From positions 3,720,001-3,784,000 of the forward strand of contig CADCXD010000001.1 of the NCBI GenBank assembly GCA_902806575.1: a stretch of 64,000 nt of DNA. Direction: 5' to 3'. Made by a program: the position numbers and the translations under genes. Shown here piece after piece: positions 13,568 to 23,409 of this stretch (position 1 is its first letter; each line of letters starts with the position of its first letter). This stretch comes from Jackrogersella multiformis (taxonomy: Eukaryota; Ascomycota; Sordariomycetes; Xylariales; Hypoxylaceae). The notes beneath the pieces were generated by a model. That model was not told where the DNA came from. It saw only the letters and a list, made by a program, of their open reading frames with translations, and did no database searches.

Positions 13568-16169
13568 GCCTCGCGATATGGAGATTACTTGCTGGCTCAA
13601 TTGCTACATTCGCCTCGGGGTATTAACCCTGCTAAGGGAGGAATCGGCCCCGGAGGCGGAAGCGACACGGCGTATTAGGGTCGGTGGGCATCGGTGGACA
13701 AGTCGAATGAGTTTGCCCTTCGTAAAGGAAGTAATGCAAGGGCCAATAGGGTTGCAGATCGCCGAGTATTTTTTATGAATGGGGGATGGAGAAAGAAACA
13801 GTTCGGAGAACGGTATGATGGATTTTGCGATGGGGGAGTGGGAGTTTGCGATACGTGAGATTTATGTAGGTGATACGATTTGGTTAAAAGATTGTCGATA
13901 TTGTGGATGTTGTAAAGACGGACTACCAAGGGAGAAAGTTAAGGTAGAAAGTTAAACAATCAATGTTAAACGAAGGCGCATCTGTGAATGATGTCGTTCC
14001 GGATCACCCAATGAAAGAACCGCCAAAGCTGCACTTTCCTTGCAACTTTACAACTAAGTTCCGCGAAAATCTCGGGGAATCAATGACCATTTGGGGTGTC
14101 TTGAATGCTACAAGGAAGTTCACTAAGAGTTATTTGGCGGGGCACTACCTATATGCGGCGGGGTTCGGCTACCTAGAATTCAGCCTCGCAGACAGCTGGG
14201 TACCCAGTGCCAATTGGGGAGTAAATATAGTGAGTCAGTGCTCAGCCCAGCGCTCAGCCCAGTCTGCCAGTGCTCCAGCTGCGATAAAGCCACTTCCCAA
14301 CCTTATGAGTTAATTGTACATCGAACCTTAACAACGTGAGACAGTGGAGATACCTAACCTTGACGCAGGAACACAGTACCTTAGGTAGGTAACCTCGCAA
14401 TATTTGGACACAGTTAGGACTGTTAGATTATAGGTACCTAGGTACCCAAGAGCCCCGGAGACCCTGGAACCAATGCCAATGTCTCCTATGTACCTAGCCT
14501 ATCATTACGTACCTAGTATATGTACATAAACACGGTGGGTACTTTCCCACACATACATATGCACGTCAATCACTAAGTAGCTACGATCACGTAGGTACCT
14601 GGATATGTCTAAGGCTTACCTCTAGGTACCTGGTACGTATGAGTTCCCTTCCATGGAACCTTGGAACTTTCCAATCATAGAGTCGATCATATCCCCATGC
14701 ATCTTCCATCTTCCATCTTTAGATAAGGTGGTCTTTCTACTTAGGATCCTCAAAACCCTACCTACCCAGGTAGACATTCAAACAACTTCATGAAACTATC
14801 ATCTGAAGCCATCGTCATTTTATTATTAACAAATACAGCCTTACCAAGGAAGAACTAACAGGTATCCATGGATGACTTAACCTACAAGATCAAGTGACTT
14901 ACTAGCTATACACCATTAAATGTCATCGCCGATGCGGTCCGAATGAGGCTATTCCCAACAGATGATTCGAGGGTAAAAGTATAGAGTATAGAGTATAGAG
15001 GTAGATGAAGCGATGACAAAGGACCTCTGCTCCTCCGTTTTCTCGTATGCCAATTATACGGCAACCGAATCTCTAAGACTCCTTACCCGGGTTTAATCGG
15101 CTTTCCTGACCTTTCTCCCGGAGCGGGTATCGAGATACGCGGGTTTTCGGTTCTCGATCCTACCTCGATCTTACCTACATTATCGATCCATTGGTTCTTG
15201 TTATCACTATGGCGTCGACGTCATTAACCAGCTCGTTCGTCTCACATCTTGCTCCAACCTTGGAAGTATCTCAGTAACTGAACTACGATGCATCCTATCT
15301 AGTTCATTGGGTTGTTCCTCACACGTCCTATTTTATATAGGCCGCTAGGAGGTTTTGATGGGGCACGAAGTAAAAGACTAACCTAGTCCGTCGGATTATA
15401 GGCGGTTTTCATATCTCCGCTGACTCTCAAAAGTCCTCCTTATCAGCTGTCATGATTCGCTGTCATCGTCAATCTTGCAAAGGAATCCAAATTCCTTTTG
15501 ATAAGCCCTAGCTAGACCCTGTTAGATATCTTTACTGAGCACATCCGCGGGAATATCCTCAACTGGTTGTTGCATCTCCTCGCTTCACACGAACCCGGGT
15601 CCGGTACGTGGCTTGCAATTACATGATGGATCGCTTGAGGCTCTCCTATTTGTAGTGCCGGCGCAATGCCCAGACTCATTCTAGATTCCAGGATGATACA
15701 ATTACTGTATCTTTGATGTCACGGTTTCTACCTAGTGGGAGTGTGAGTCGGTTGTCTGCATATCAATGCATTGCAACAATAGGCCGGGATTTCTTTCTTG
15801 CAGCTCACTTGTGGGTTGTTGGAGACGAGTATACTTAGGCAACTAGTCTTCTGGCGGAACTGTATAGGTACTGTCATCCACTACTATAGACGTTGTATCT
15901 CAGAATGGAAACACAAGTTTCGATCGAGCGTTGCTACGTCTTCGTTAAGCATCTCATGTTGTCTTTAAGACAAGCATCGTCACCTCTTACTCACTATCTA
16001 CCTATCACTACTGCTTCAAATCATATTACCCCTTTCTTATATCCTTGATATTAGCAGCGGGATTTTAATAATAAGTGGATGCTTGGCATACGTGATTACA
16101 TATATTCTATAATCGACGTCAGATTCTTAATCCCTCCCCTTAACTTTAACCATCTTTTTATTCCTTACT
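13568..16169. other. Intergenic between UPF2 and nitrate reductase
   Basis: Divergent promoter region: UPF2 reads left and nitrate reductase reads right. No gene is supported; an open stretch at 13963-14313 has no motif. It holds a perfect TACCTAGGTA at about 14,434, further GGTACCT words, and a short tandem repeat of GAGTATA around 14,980-15,000. GATA-type sites near the nitrate reductase start are listed separately. Confidence 0.55.
15994..16007. promoter_or_regulatory. Paired GATA-type sites upstream of nitrate reductase
   Basis: CTATCT and CTATCA (AGATAG and TGATAG on the other strand) lie 8 bp apart, about 165 bp before the niaD ATG. A further TTATCA is at about 15,440. These fit the HGATAR consensus of AreA/NIT2 nitrogen regulators, which are known to control fungal nitrate reductase genes. 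Such short sites are common by chance, so binding is only inferred. Confidence 0.35.
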
Positions 16170-18935
16170 ATGGCGGTTCTAAGTACACCTATCGGGCCCC
16201 AGCAGCCACCCATGGCACATAGAGTTCCATATCCCCCTACCCCTCCTACAACAGAGAGTAGCTCGAGAAGAGAATCAAGTACGAGTAGTAATTTCGATAT
16301 CCAGAGGCCGCCATTTAATGACCATAAAGCAAAACTCGAAAGCTCTCGGGCGTATCCTCTCCCACCGAGAAGTAATACTGATAGCAAGGTGTTGACGGAG
16401 GATCTCAAGACTCCGGACAGTCATGTGGCCAGGGACCCTCGATTAATACGCCTTACAGGTGTCCATCCTTATAATGTCGAAGCACCACTAAGCCAGCTTT
16501 TCGACGAAGGCTTCTTAACGACAAAGGATCTGCACTACGTCCGCAACCATGGAGCAGTTCCCCGAGTAGAGGATTCAGCTATCATGGATTGGGAGTTCAC
16601 AATAGAAGGCATGGTACACAACCCCATAAAAATGAGCCTAGCACAACTTATCAACGATTATGAGCAAGTAACATATCCCGTCACCCTTGTCTGTGCGGGC
16701 AACCGCAGGAAGGAACAAAATATGGTTAGAAAAACTAAGGGTTTCTCTTGGGGAGCAGCGGGCGTGTCGACGGCTCTTTGGACTGGAGTTATAATGGGTG
16801 ACCTGTTGGCAGAAGCTATGCCAAAGCGGGGAGCAAAGTATGTGTGTTTCGAAGGTGCTGACAAGTTACCTAATGGTTACTACGGAACATGCGTTAAAAT
16901 GAACTGGGCTGTGGATCCTAATCGGGGAATCATGGTTGCCCATAGGATGAACGGCGAGGTGCTCGCTCCTGATCATGGGAAACCTCTTCGGGTCATCGTG
17001 CCGGGACAAATCGGTGGCCGGAGCGTGAAGTGGTTGAAGAGGATAATCGTCACAGAGGCACCGAGTGATAACTGGTATCATATTTACGATAATAGGGTAC
17101 TGCCAACGATGATAAGTCCTGAGATGAGTGCCGACATGCCTCACGTTTGGAAAGACGAACGATACGCCATCTACGACCTTAATACCAATAGTTCTATTTG
17201 TTACCCAGCACATAACGAAAAGTTGTCGTTTACTAATGGTGTCGAGACTTACCAAGTACGCGGTTATGCGTATGCCGGTGGGGGTAAGAGAGTAACACGG
17301 ATCGAAGTAACTTTCGATAAAGGGAAATCCTGGATGCTCGCTAATATTTCGTATCCTGAAGACGAGTATCGACTCGCGCCCGAAGGGGAAGAACTGTATG
17401 GTGGGCGGCTAGACATGTCCTGGAGGGAAAGCTGTTTCTGCTGGTGCTTCTGGGATCTTGATATTCCTGTATCTCAGCTGCGAACAGCGGATGACATCCT
17501 GGTACGAGCTATGGATGAAGCTATGATGGTACAACCGCGAGACATGTACTGGAGCGTTTTGGGCATGATGAACAATCCCTGGTTCCGAGTTGTTATCCAT
17601 AAAGAGGGTCATGCGTTACGATTTGAGCATCCAACACAACCGGCATTGATACCTGGGGGTTGGATGGAACGGGTCAAGAAAGCCGGAGGAAATCTCTCTA
17701 ACGGACATTGGGGCGAGAAGCTATCCGGCGAAGAAAATAACCTAGTCGAAGAGGAGCCAGTAAAGGATATTTGCATGACTAGCAAGGATATTAATCGGAC
17801 CATTACGATTGATGAACTGAAGAAACACGATGGTGAAATAGAGCCATGGTTTATAGTTAACAGCCAGGTTTACGACGGGACAAAATTTCTGGAAGGACAT
17901 CCCGGTGGAGCGGCCTCGATCATTGGTGCGGCTGGACAGGATGCTAGCGAGGAGTTTCTCGCCATTCGTAAGCCTATAATCTTTGATTGTAGCCGTGTAT
18001 TGATACATATACTAATGAAAGGAACAGATAGTGAGAATGCGAAGGCGATGCTAGTAGACTATCACATAGGCGCTTTCGATGAAGCCTCACTAGTCGCCCT
18101 AGCCGGTGGAGAGGCTGAAGTTCCAAAAGCCTCGGTGCCACGAAGGACCTTTCTACAGCCTAAAGTGTGGACGAAAGCCATTCTATCGGCCAAGAAGACA
18201 ATCTCACACGACACTAAGATTTTCACCTTTGATCTCGAGCATCCCGAACAAACTTCAGGACTCCCTGTTGGCCAACACTTGATGGTGCGGTTGCGCGATC
18301 CCGTCACCCGTGAAGCCATCATACGATCGTATACGCCTCTTTCAGAAGCGACGGAGAAAGGGAAGTTAGCCGTGCTCGTTAAAATTTATTACGATACGCC
18401 CGGAAGAAGAGGCGGCAAGATGACTCAGGCGTTGGACGCCATCCCGATCGGACACTTCGTCGACTTTAAAGGCCCGGTAGGCAAATTTGAATATTTGGGG
18501 CGGGGCCTATGTTCTATATCCGGCAGGCGACGGAAAGTCAAACGCTTCGTCATGATCTGTGGCGGATCCGGAATCACGCCGATATTCCAGGTCCTCCGAG
18601 CTGTGCTGGCCGACAGCGAGGACCCTACTTCGTGCCTAGTAATCGATGGTAACCGCGTCGAACCGGATATTCTCTGCAAGGAAGATCTCGATAAGATGGT
18701 TATTGGCAATGGTCATAAATGTCGCCTATTGTATACACTAAGTCAACCCGACCCATCATGGGCTGGCCTTAGAGGCCGGATTAATGAGGAACTGCTTGAA
18801 AGGGAAATCGGTCCTTGCAGGAATAGTAACGGCGAGGACTTCGTGCTCATTTGCGGGCCGGAACCGCTCGAGAAGAGTGTCCATTCCATATTAAAGGCCA
18901 TGGGCTGGAAACACGACGATTTACTCTTCTTCTAG
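16170..18935 (+). CDS. niaD: Nitrate reductase [NADPH]
   Basis: Cytosolic molybdoenzyme reducing nitrate to nitrite with NADPH, the first step of nitrate assimilation. Exons 16170-17967 and 18028-18935 give 901 aa. The N-terminal ~90 residues are Pro/Ser-rich. The Mo-pterin domain follows, with CAGNRRKEQN (active-site Cys about 175), GQIGGRSVKWLK and DNWYHIYDNRVLP, then a dimerisation domain. The cytochrome b5 domain has heme ligands in HPGG (His about 577) and DYHIG (His about 612). Next are the FAD domain (RSYTP, GPVGKFEY) and the NADPH domain (CGGSGITP, CGPEPLE), ending DDLLFF. The 60-nt intron is translatable, but reading through it breaks the b5 domain; splicing restores AIHSENAKAML. GATA sites upstream fit nitrogen control. 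No nitrite reductase or nitrate transporter gene lies within this window. Confidence 0.97.
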   Translation: MAVLSTPIGPQQPPMAHRVPYPPTPPTTESSSRRESSTSSNFDIQRPPFNDHKAKLESSRAYPLPPRSNTDSKVLTEDLKTPDSHVARDPRLIRLTGVHPYNVEAPLSQLFDEGFLTTKDLHYVRNHGAVPRVEDSAIMDWEFTIEGMVHNPIKMSLAQLINDYEQVTYPVTLVCAGNRRKEQNMVRKTKGFSWGAAGVSTALWTGVIMGDLLAEAMPKRGAKYVCFEGADKLPNGYYGTCVKMNWAVDPNRGIMVAHRMNGEVLAPDHGKPLRVIVPGQIGGRSVKWLKRIIVTEAPSDNWYHIYDNRVLPTMISPEMSADMPHVWKDERYAIYDLNTNSSICYPAHNEKLSFTNGVETYQVRGYAYAGGGKRVTRIEVTFDKGKSWMLANISYPEDEYRLAPEGEELYGGRLDMSWRESCFCWCFWDLDIPVSQLRTADDILVRAMDEAMMVQPRDMYWSVLGMMNNPWFRVVIHKEGHALRFEHPTQPALIPGGWMERVKKAGGNLSNGHWGEKLSGEENNLVEEEPVKDICMTSKDINRTITIDELKKHDGEIEPWFIVNSQVYDGTKFLEGHPGGAASIIGAAGQDASEEFLAIRKPIIFDCSRVLIHILMKGTDSENAKAMLVDYHIGAFDEASLVALAGGEAEVPKASVPRRTFLQPKVWTKAILSAKKTISHDTKIFTFDLEHPEQTSGLPVGQHLMVRLRDPVTREAIIRSYTPLSEATEKGKLAVLVKIYYDTPGRRGGKMTQALDAIPIGHFVDFKGPVGKFEYLGRGLCSISGRRRKVKRFVMICGGSGITPIFQVLRAVLADSEDPTSCLVIDGNRVEPDILCKEDLDKMVIGNGHKCRLLYTLSQPDPSWAGLRGRINEELLEREIGPCRNSNGEDFVLICGPEPLEKSVHSILKAMGWKHDDLLFF

Positions 18936-20460
18936 GTGTCATGCAACACAGATACCGGTGTACTTCCTCTATAAGTATATGCCATGGCGGTTAGACATTC
19001 CTTTACAACATGTCTCGGAGGTTGGATACACGTGCTACAAAAGACGTTAGTTGTTTATAAACGAGAACTGTATCATCCGATGAGTATATAGATGGGTACC
19101 TAGGTATATTGCCGGGTATGGGATAGCATAGATAACTTAAGATACCTAAGTAGTGTAAATATGCCAATGATTAATGTATTTAGGCGCTATTGTGTACTTC
19201 TATGGTGAGATGGATGCTTGCCCCTTTCAAGCAGCAGTGCTATAGAAGTTTGGCAACATACCTAGGTCCTAGGTAGGTAGGTATTCGACCTATATTGGGC
19301 TAATTTAATCCTTTCTCACTTGAACGTTGACGCCAACGGGTTTAGATTAATGAGCCATCTACGTGTGTTCCGATGACTTGAGAGTAAAAACCAATATTAC
19401 TATAAGTCATCATAGCCCTAACCCTACTTTGCGGTGGTGGCGCATCAACGCACATGAACACATTTTAACGTACGTGTCGCTTTAGAAACGAATAGAGGAG
19501 GGGTACCTAGGAAACAATCGCGAGTTAGCATCCCTAGGAGTCTGTAATGAAAATATCAATGTTTACCTACCTCCTACTCTTATTATGTCCTTATTATAGC
19601 TACCTCCCTAGGCTAGGTAGATATGGCTGCACCAAGTTTGCGACACGGATACTGGAGGTAATTCCAATATTATTAGCCAGTCCAGTATGGTCATAGTCAA
19701 ACCTGTACCGCGTGGTTCGATACCAATATTCACAGCTTGGAGAGATAGCCGCCATCTCGCATTACAGCAAACAGAATGAATCTAGATATTAGGGATCCAA
19801 TAAGATGTTTCGTACCAAACAAAATCCTCGAAATGAGCGGGAACCTTGGAAGCTTAATATCGACATAGCGTACCGATATACCGGTACAGATATTATGGTA
19901 CAGTGCAACGTACCTAGGTACATAGTACAATGGAATTACCTAATGGTTATGTGCACGGACTGGACTGGAATACCTATATGAGGTCCTCACCTCGACCTTC
20001 TCGGCGAGTCAATATCCATAGAAATGTTTAATCGCAGTTTACCCGGGCCCATATTTTAAACGTTCATGTACCTTGGTACCTCTCCAAGGTTACCTAAAGG
20101 TATCTATGTACCGAGGTACCAATGTATCTAGGTACCCACCTACAATGGGCACAATAAGGTTCATATCGATATCTCGTCAACCACGCGCAGCCTTTCAACT
20201 TTCTTCTAAACCAACCCAGCTATAACTTCAACATCCAACTCTGTTTCTTCTCGTTACAATCGTCAACTGTCTCACCGCCAAGGAATTCTGCCGTCAGACC
20301 GCTTTCGAATTTCTCAGCCGAAAACCTATTTAACAAAGAGCTAAACTAGATCCTAGATCTTAGATCTTTTCACTCAGACCAAACCAAACCAGACCCAACC
20401 TTCAAAACTTCACACCTCTTTTGTCACCAACTCTTTCGCCTTTTGCAACCCTTTCATCTA
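18936..20460. other. Intergenic, 3' of niaD and promoter of Yrb2-like gene
   Basis: No gene is supported. Perfect TACCTAGGTA copies occur at about 19,096 and 19,913, with imperfect ones at about 19,260-19,285 and 20,075-20,140. The last ~250 bases before the Yrb2-like start are pyrimidine-rich (TTTC, CTTC, ACCAAACC words), as is typical of fungal promoters and 5' leaders. Confidence 0.55.
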
Positions 20461-22209
20461 ATGGCGACCAGCAAACGTAGCCCAACTCCAGAAAATCCTG
20501 CTTTTGAAGACCCGGATACAGCTGCTGCACGCAAAGAATTGAGACAGACCGTCATTTCTGAAAAATACGACCTGTCTACCATGTCTACCGCCCAGTCAAA
20601 CCCCGCGCCCAACGCCACCACGAGCGGTGATAAGGCATTCCGCAGACACTCTACCCCCGATCGCGAGTCACTTGAGCGCCAGACCGATAATCTCAGAGAT
20701 CAAGTATCATCTCCCAAGAAGAAGCGAGCACACGATGAAGTAGACGAACTTAAAGATGATTCTTCGGATGCGAACGGCGATGTTTCTCCAATCGGTACCG
20801 GTGCTGTTATCTCTCTAAGTCGGACCGACCGATCTGAACCCGAGAAGAAGCGTCCTCGAGATGTCTCAAGCGAATATAACGTGAACTCGGATACGGCTAC
20901 TGTAAGACTATTATATTTGCTTATTACGTCCTCTAAATCCTTTTGCCTGCTAATTATTCATAGGTTATACCCGAGTTGAGACAAAACAGCACAGCGAGTT
21001 CGGATGCTGCTACTGTAGGCATCATACTTACTGCGCCCTCCGAATCAACTTACTAACTATTCTTAGGTTCCCTCCGAGTCAAAACAAAATAATAAGGGAG
21101 ACGAAAAAGACGAGAAGCAAGCAACAACTAAGAAGGGTACCAACCCCGAGAAAGAGAACAAGATCACGGCTTCTACCTCAGCATTCACCAACTCCGGAAT
21201 GGCAGGATTCGCTTCTCGGGCGTCCCCGTTTCTACAAGCCAGCTCAAAGCCCTTATCATCCTTCGCCAGCCCTTCCGGAGCGCAGTCGCCTTTTGGCGCT
21301 ATTTCTACCGCAACGCCTAAGCCATCGGTATTTGGTAGCGGTAGCTTGTCTAACGGAGGTGCCTCACCCTTCGGTCAAGTTGGAAGCACTTCAATATCGT
21401 TCGGAGGCAGCAGCACCTTTGGCGGAACTTTTGCCGCCAAACTCGGTGGGTCCACACTTACCAGCTTCGGCAAACCGGGCGAGTCGTTTAAGAATGACAA
21501 ACCGGCTAAGCCATTCGGAGCACCTGCGAGTGATGACGAAGAAAATGGCGAGGAGGGCCTCAGGTCTGATGATGAAGAGGTAGCCGACAATGAAGAGCAC
21601 GAGGCTCAAGAGGAGAAGGTCGTGGCTGTTGACGATAAGAAGAAAACAAAACTGCAGCGTGGTAAGTTTTCCAATGTCTATCTAATTTTGACTTGACACT
21701 GATGGATTTTTTAGTTGTTGTGGATGATGGTGAAGTTGGTGAAGTCACCCTCTTACAATTTCGTGCCAAGATCTATCATCTCGACAAAGCCAATTCCGCC
21801 TGGAAAGAGCGAGGCGCCGGAAATCTGAAGCTCAACGTGCCTGTATCTTGTGTCAAGTATGAAGAAACAACGGGCGCGCCTGTTTCTGGAAGTTTCGATG
21901 CGTCTCGCCTTGAGGATGCCGAAACTAAGGTTGTCCGGCTCGTCATGCGTCAGGACTCCACCCACCGTGTAGTTCTCAACACAGCTATCATCCCGGCGAT
22001 GGAATTTCAGGAGAAGTCCACTATCAAAGCGACCTGTGTGCTGTTCACAGCCATAGAAGATGGTGGCGCCGTGAGCATCCAGCTTAAGGTATACTTCCCG
22101 CCTTATACTAGATAATATGATGCTAATTATTCTATAGATGAGCGCGGTTAATGCTAAGAACTTCCTGAAAGAAGTCGGAGGAATCCAGCATGAACTTCAG
22201 TCCGTCTAG
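20461..22209 (+). CDS. yrb2: Ran-binding protein, RanBP3/Yrb2 type (RanBD1 domain)
   Basis: Nuclear Ran-GTP-binding cofactor expected to assist Crm1-dependent export. Exons 20461-20901, 20964-21014, 21067-21661, 21715-22088 and 22138-22209 give 510 aa with all phases closing. The N-terminal third is hydrophilic with basic clusters (SPKKKRAHDE, EPEKKRPRD) that look like nuclear localisation signals. An FG-containing region follows (SPFGA, PSVFGSGS, SPFGQ, STFGG), then an acidic stretch. The RanBD1 domain starts near GEVTLLQFRAKIYHL and contains WKERGAGNLKLNV, RLVMRQDSTHRVVLN and ATCVLFTAIE; the last exon supplies its closing helix (NAKNFLKEVGGIQHELQ). Met at 20461 is preferred; an in-frame Met also exists at 20443. 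Odd points: a duplicated intron near the 5' end and a TAG followed by a long open frame. Both are described separately. Confidence 0.85.
20887..21087 (+). repeat. Tandem duplication of an intron plus flanking exon ends
   Basis: Two adjacent units with a 113-nt period begin at 20887 and 21000. Each starts TCGGAT, ends its exon in GCTACT, continues into a phase-0 intron, and resumes with GTT followed by a CCGAG-type codon and a CAAAAC/CAAAAT word. The introns (20902-20963, 62 nt; 21015-21066, 52 nt) share position, phase and several words. The encoded ends are SDTAT then V, and SDAAT then V. Confidence 0.75.
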
Positions 22210-22710
22210 AAGGCTACTGAATCCGTTGCTAGCGTGACTAAGAGTATCAATGACGCACGTTCAAAGGTGGAAAGGATTAATCTAAACAACACCCCCGACA
22301 ACGTATCTGGCACCAAAGACACCAATAACGAGGACGATGAATATCAATTTGACGAAGAACACGGATATGATGGAGACGACGAGGACAACGAGACCTCTGG
22401 ATCTGCGGAGCCTGGATTTGAGGAGTCTATACCTAAACCGGACTATGTCCCAGAGCAGGAGTCTACTCATAGTGGTTCTGGTTCTCATTCGTCTGTACTG
22501 TCCATCAAGTATGAAGTTGAGGAGGCATCAAGCAAACAGGAGGCTCTCAATGGCCCAAAGCCGGAGGACGGAACTTCGCCAACTCCTCCTAAGCGGATGG
22601 TTTCCGAAATGGAAGGCCCCATGATGCGAGCTAGGAAGAGGAGACCGAATATGTCTCGATCTTCGTCTTCCGTACATGAGCGAGCCTATATGGAAGATGA
22701 TTGTATCTGA
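22210..22710 (+). other. In-frame open extension after the Yrb2-like TAG stop
   Basis: Directly after the TAG at 22207-22209 the same frame stays open for 166 codons to a TGA at 22708-22710. The encoded sequence looks like real protein. It begins with an amphipathic stretch (KATESVASVTKSINDARSK), then has an acidic region rich in Asp, Glu and Tyr, a Ser/Gly-rich part, and a basic cluster (MRARKRRPN) before a short tail. It could be reached by using the TAG as an alternative 3' splice site (intron 22089-22209, 121 nt, in frame) or by readthrough. It could also be a former C-terminus cut off by a nonsense mutation. Without RNA data the choice is open. Confidence 0.6.
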
Positions 22711-23409
22711 TGGCGTTTTATTCGTTTCATGATAAATGAATGGTAGGGGAGTTCTGCATGTGGCCTTGAGCATTTTCAGGGAAGGCATTGGTATGGTACT
22801 ACGGACCACACCGTTGATTCGTAAGGCATGGATGGACAGTGTAAGGATGGATGGTGTCAGGTAGACAAGGTAGACATCGGCCGATGGGCATCAGATGACG
22901 ACAATTCTGTGTTGATGGAGGATGATTATAGCCTCATAATACAAAACTACTTGCCATATAAACTGCGTTATGAATTAATTCTGAATGTTGTGATGACTAT
23001 TTAAGTAGTAAAAACAATAGGTCTCTCTCCAAGTGCCTTATTGTTTGCCTGAGTAGCTACCTAGGTATCTAGCCTAACAGTAGATAGGTTTAAAAATGTG
23101 GTCATCTTATCATACCTAGGTAGGTGATCTAGTTGAAATTCACCATATTACCAGCATGCCTGAAATCGTCATGGGGATTATGTAATCTAAAAATAATGCA
23201 GGAGTAACTGGTCACGTGTCGTCGTTCGGATTTCGCGTGTGGCTGGGAGTCTACGACGTCAATCTAAAGCGTACCTAGGTAGGTAATTTAGGTACATACA
23301 CCCACTGTACCTAGGTACCTACCTACCTACCTAGAGACAAACAAGAGCAACAACGAGAGTGCTTTCTGACCAAGCACTCCCTTACTCATGCATCTCGATT
23401 ACAATTAAA
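22711..23409. other. Intergenic, promoter of HRQ1
   Basis: No gene is supported. Perfect TACCTAGGTA copies sit at about 23,113, 23,272 and 23,309; the last two are within a dense run 75-140 bases upstream of the HRQ1 start. Confidence 0.55.
23271..23334. repeat. Dense TACCTAGGTA/(ACCT)n cluster upstream of HRQ1
   Basis: The stretch contains two perfect copies of the self-complementary TACCTAGGTA, joined to AGGT and ACCT tandem runs, so that it can fold back on itself. It ends about 75 bp before the HRQ1 ATG. It is one of the densest examples of a motif that recurs in most spacers of the window. Confidence 0.8.

Noticed and set aside
16170..18935. Intron-free nitrate reductase of 921 residues
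   Set aside because: Positions 17968-18027 form a GT-AG intron whose removal restores the conserved cytochrome b5 segment; the uninterrupted reading inserts 20 foreign residues there.
19714..19724. GGTTCGATACC resembling a tRNA B box
   Set aside because: No matching A box, acceptor stem or cloverleaf could be built around it.
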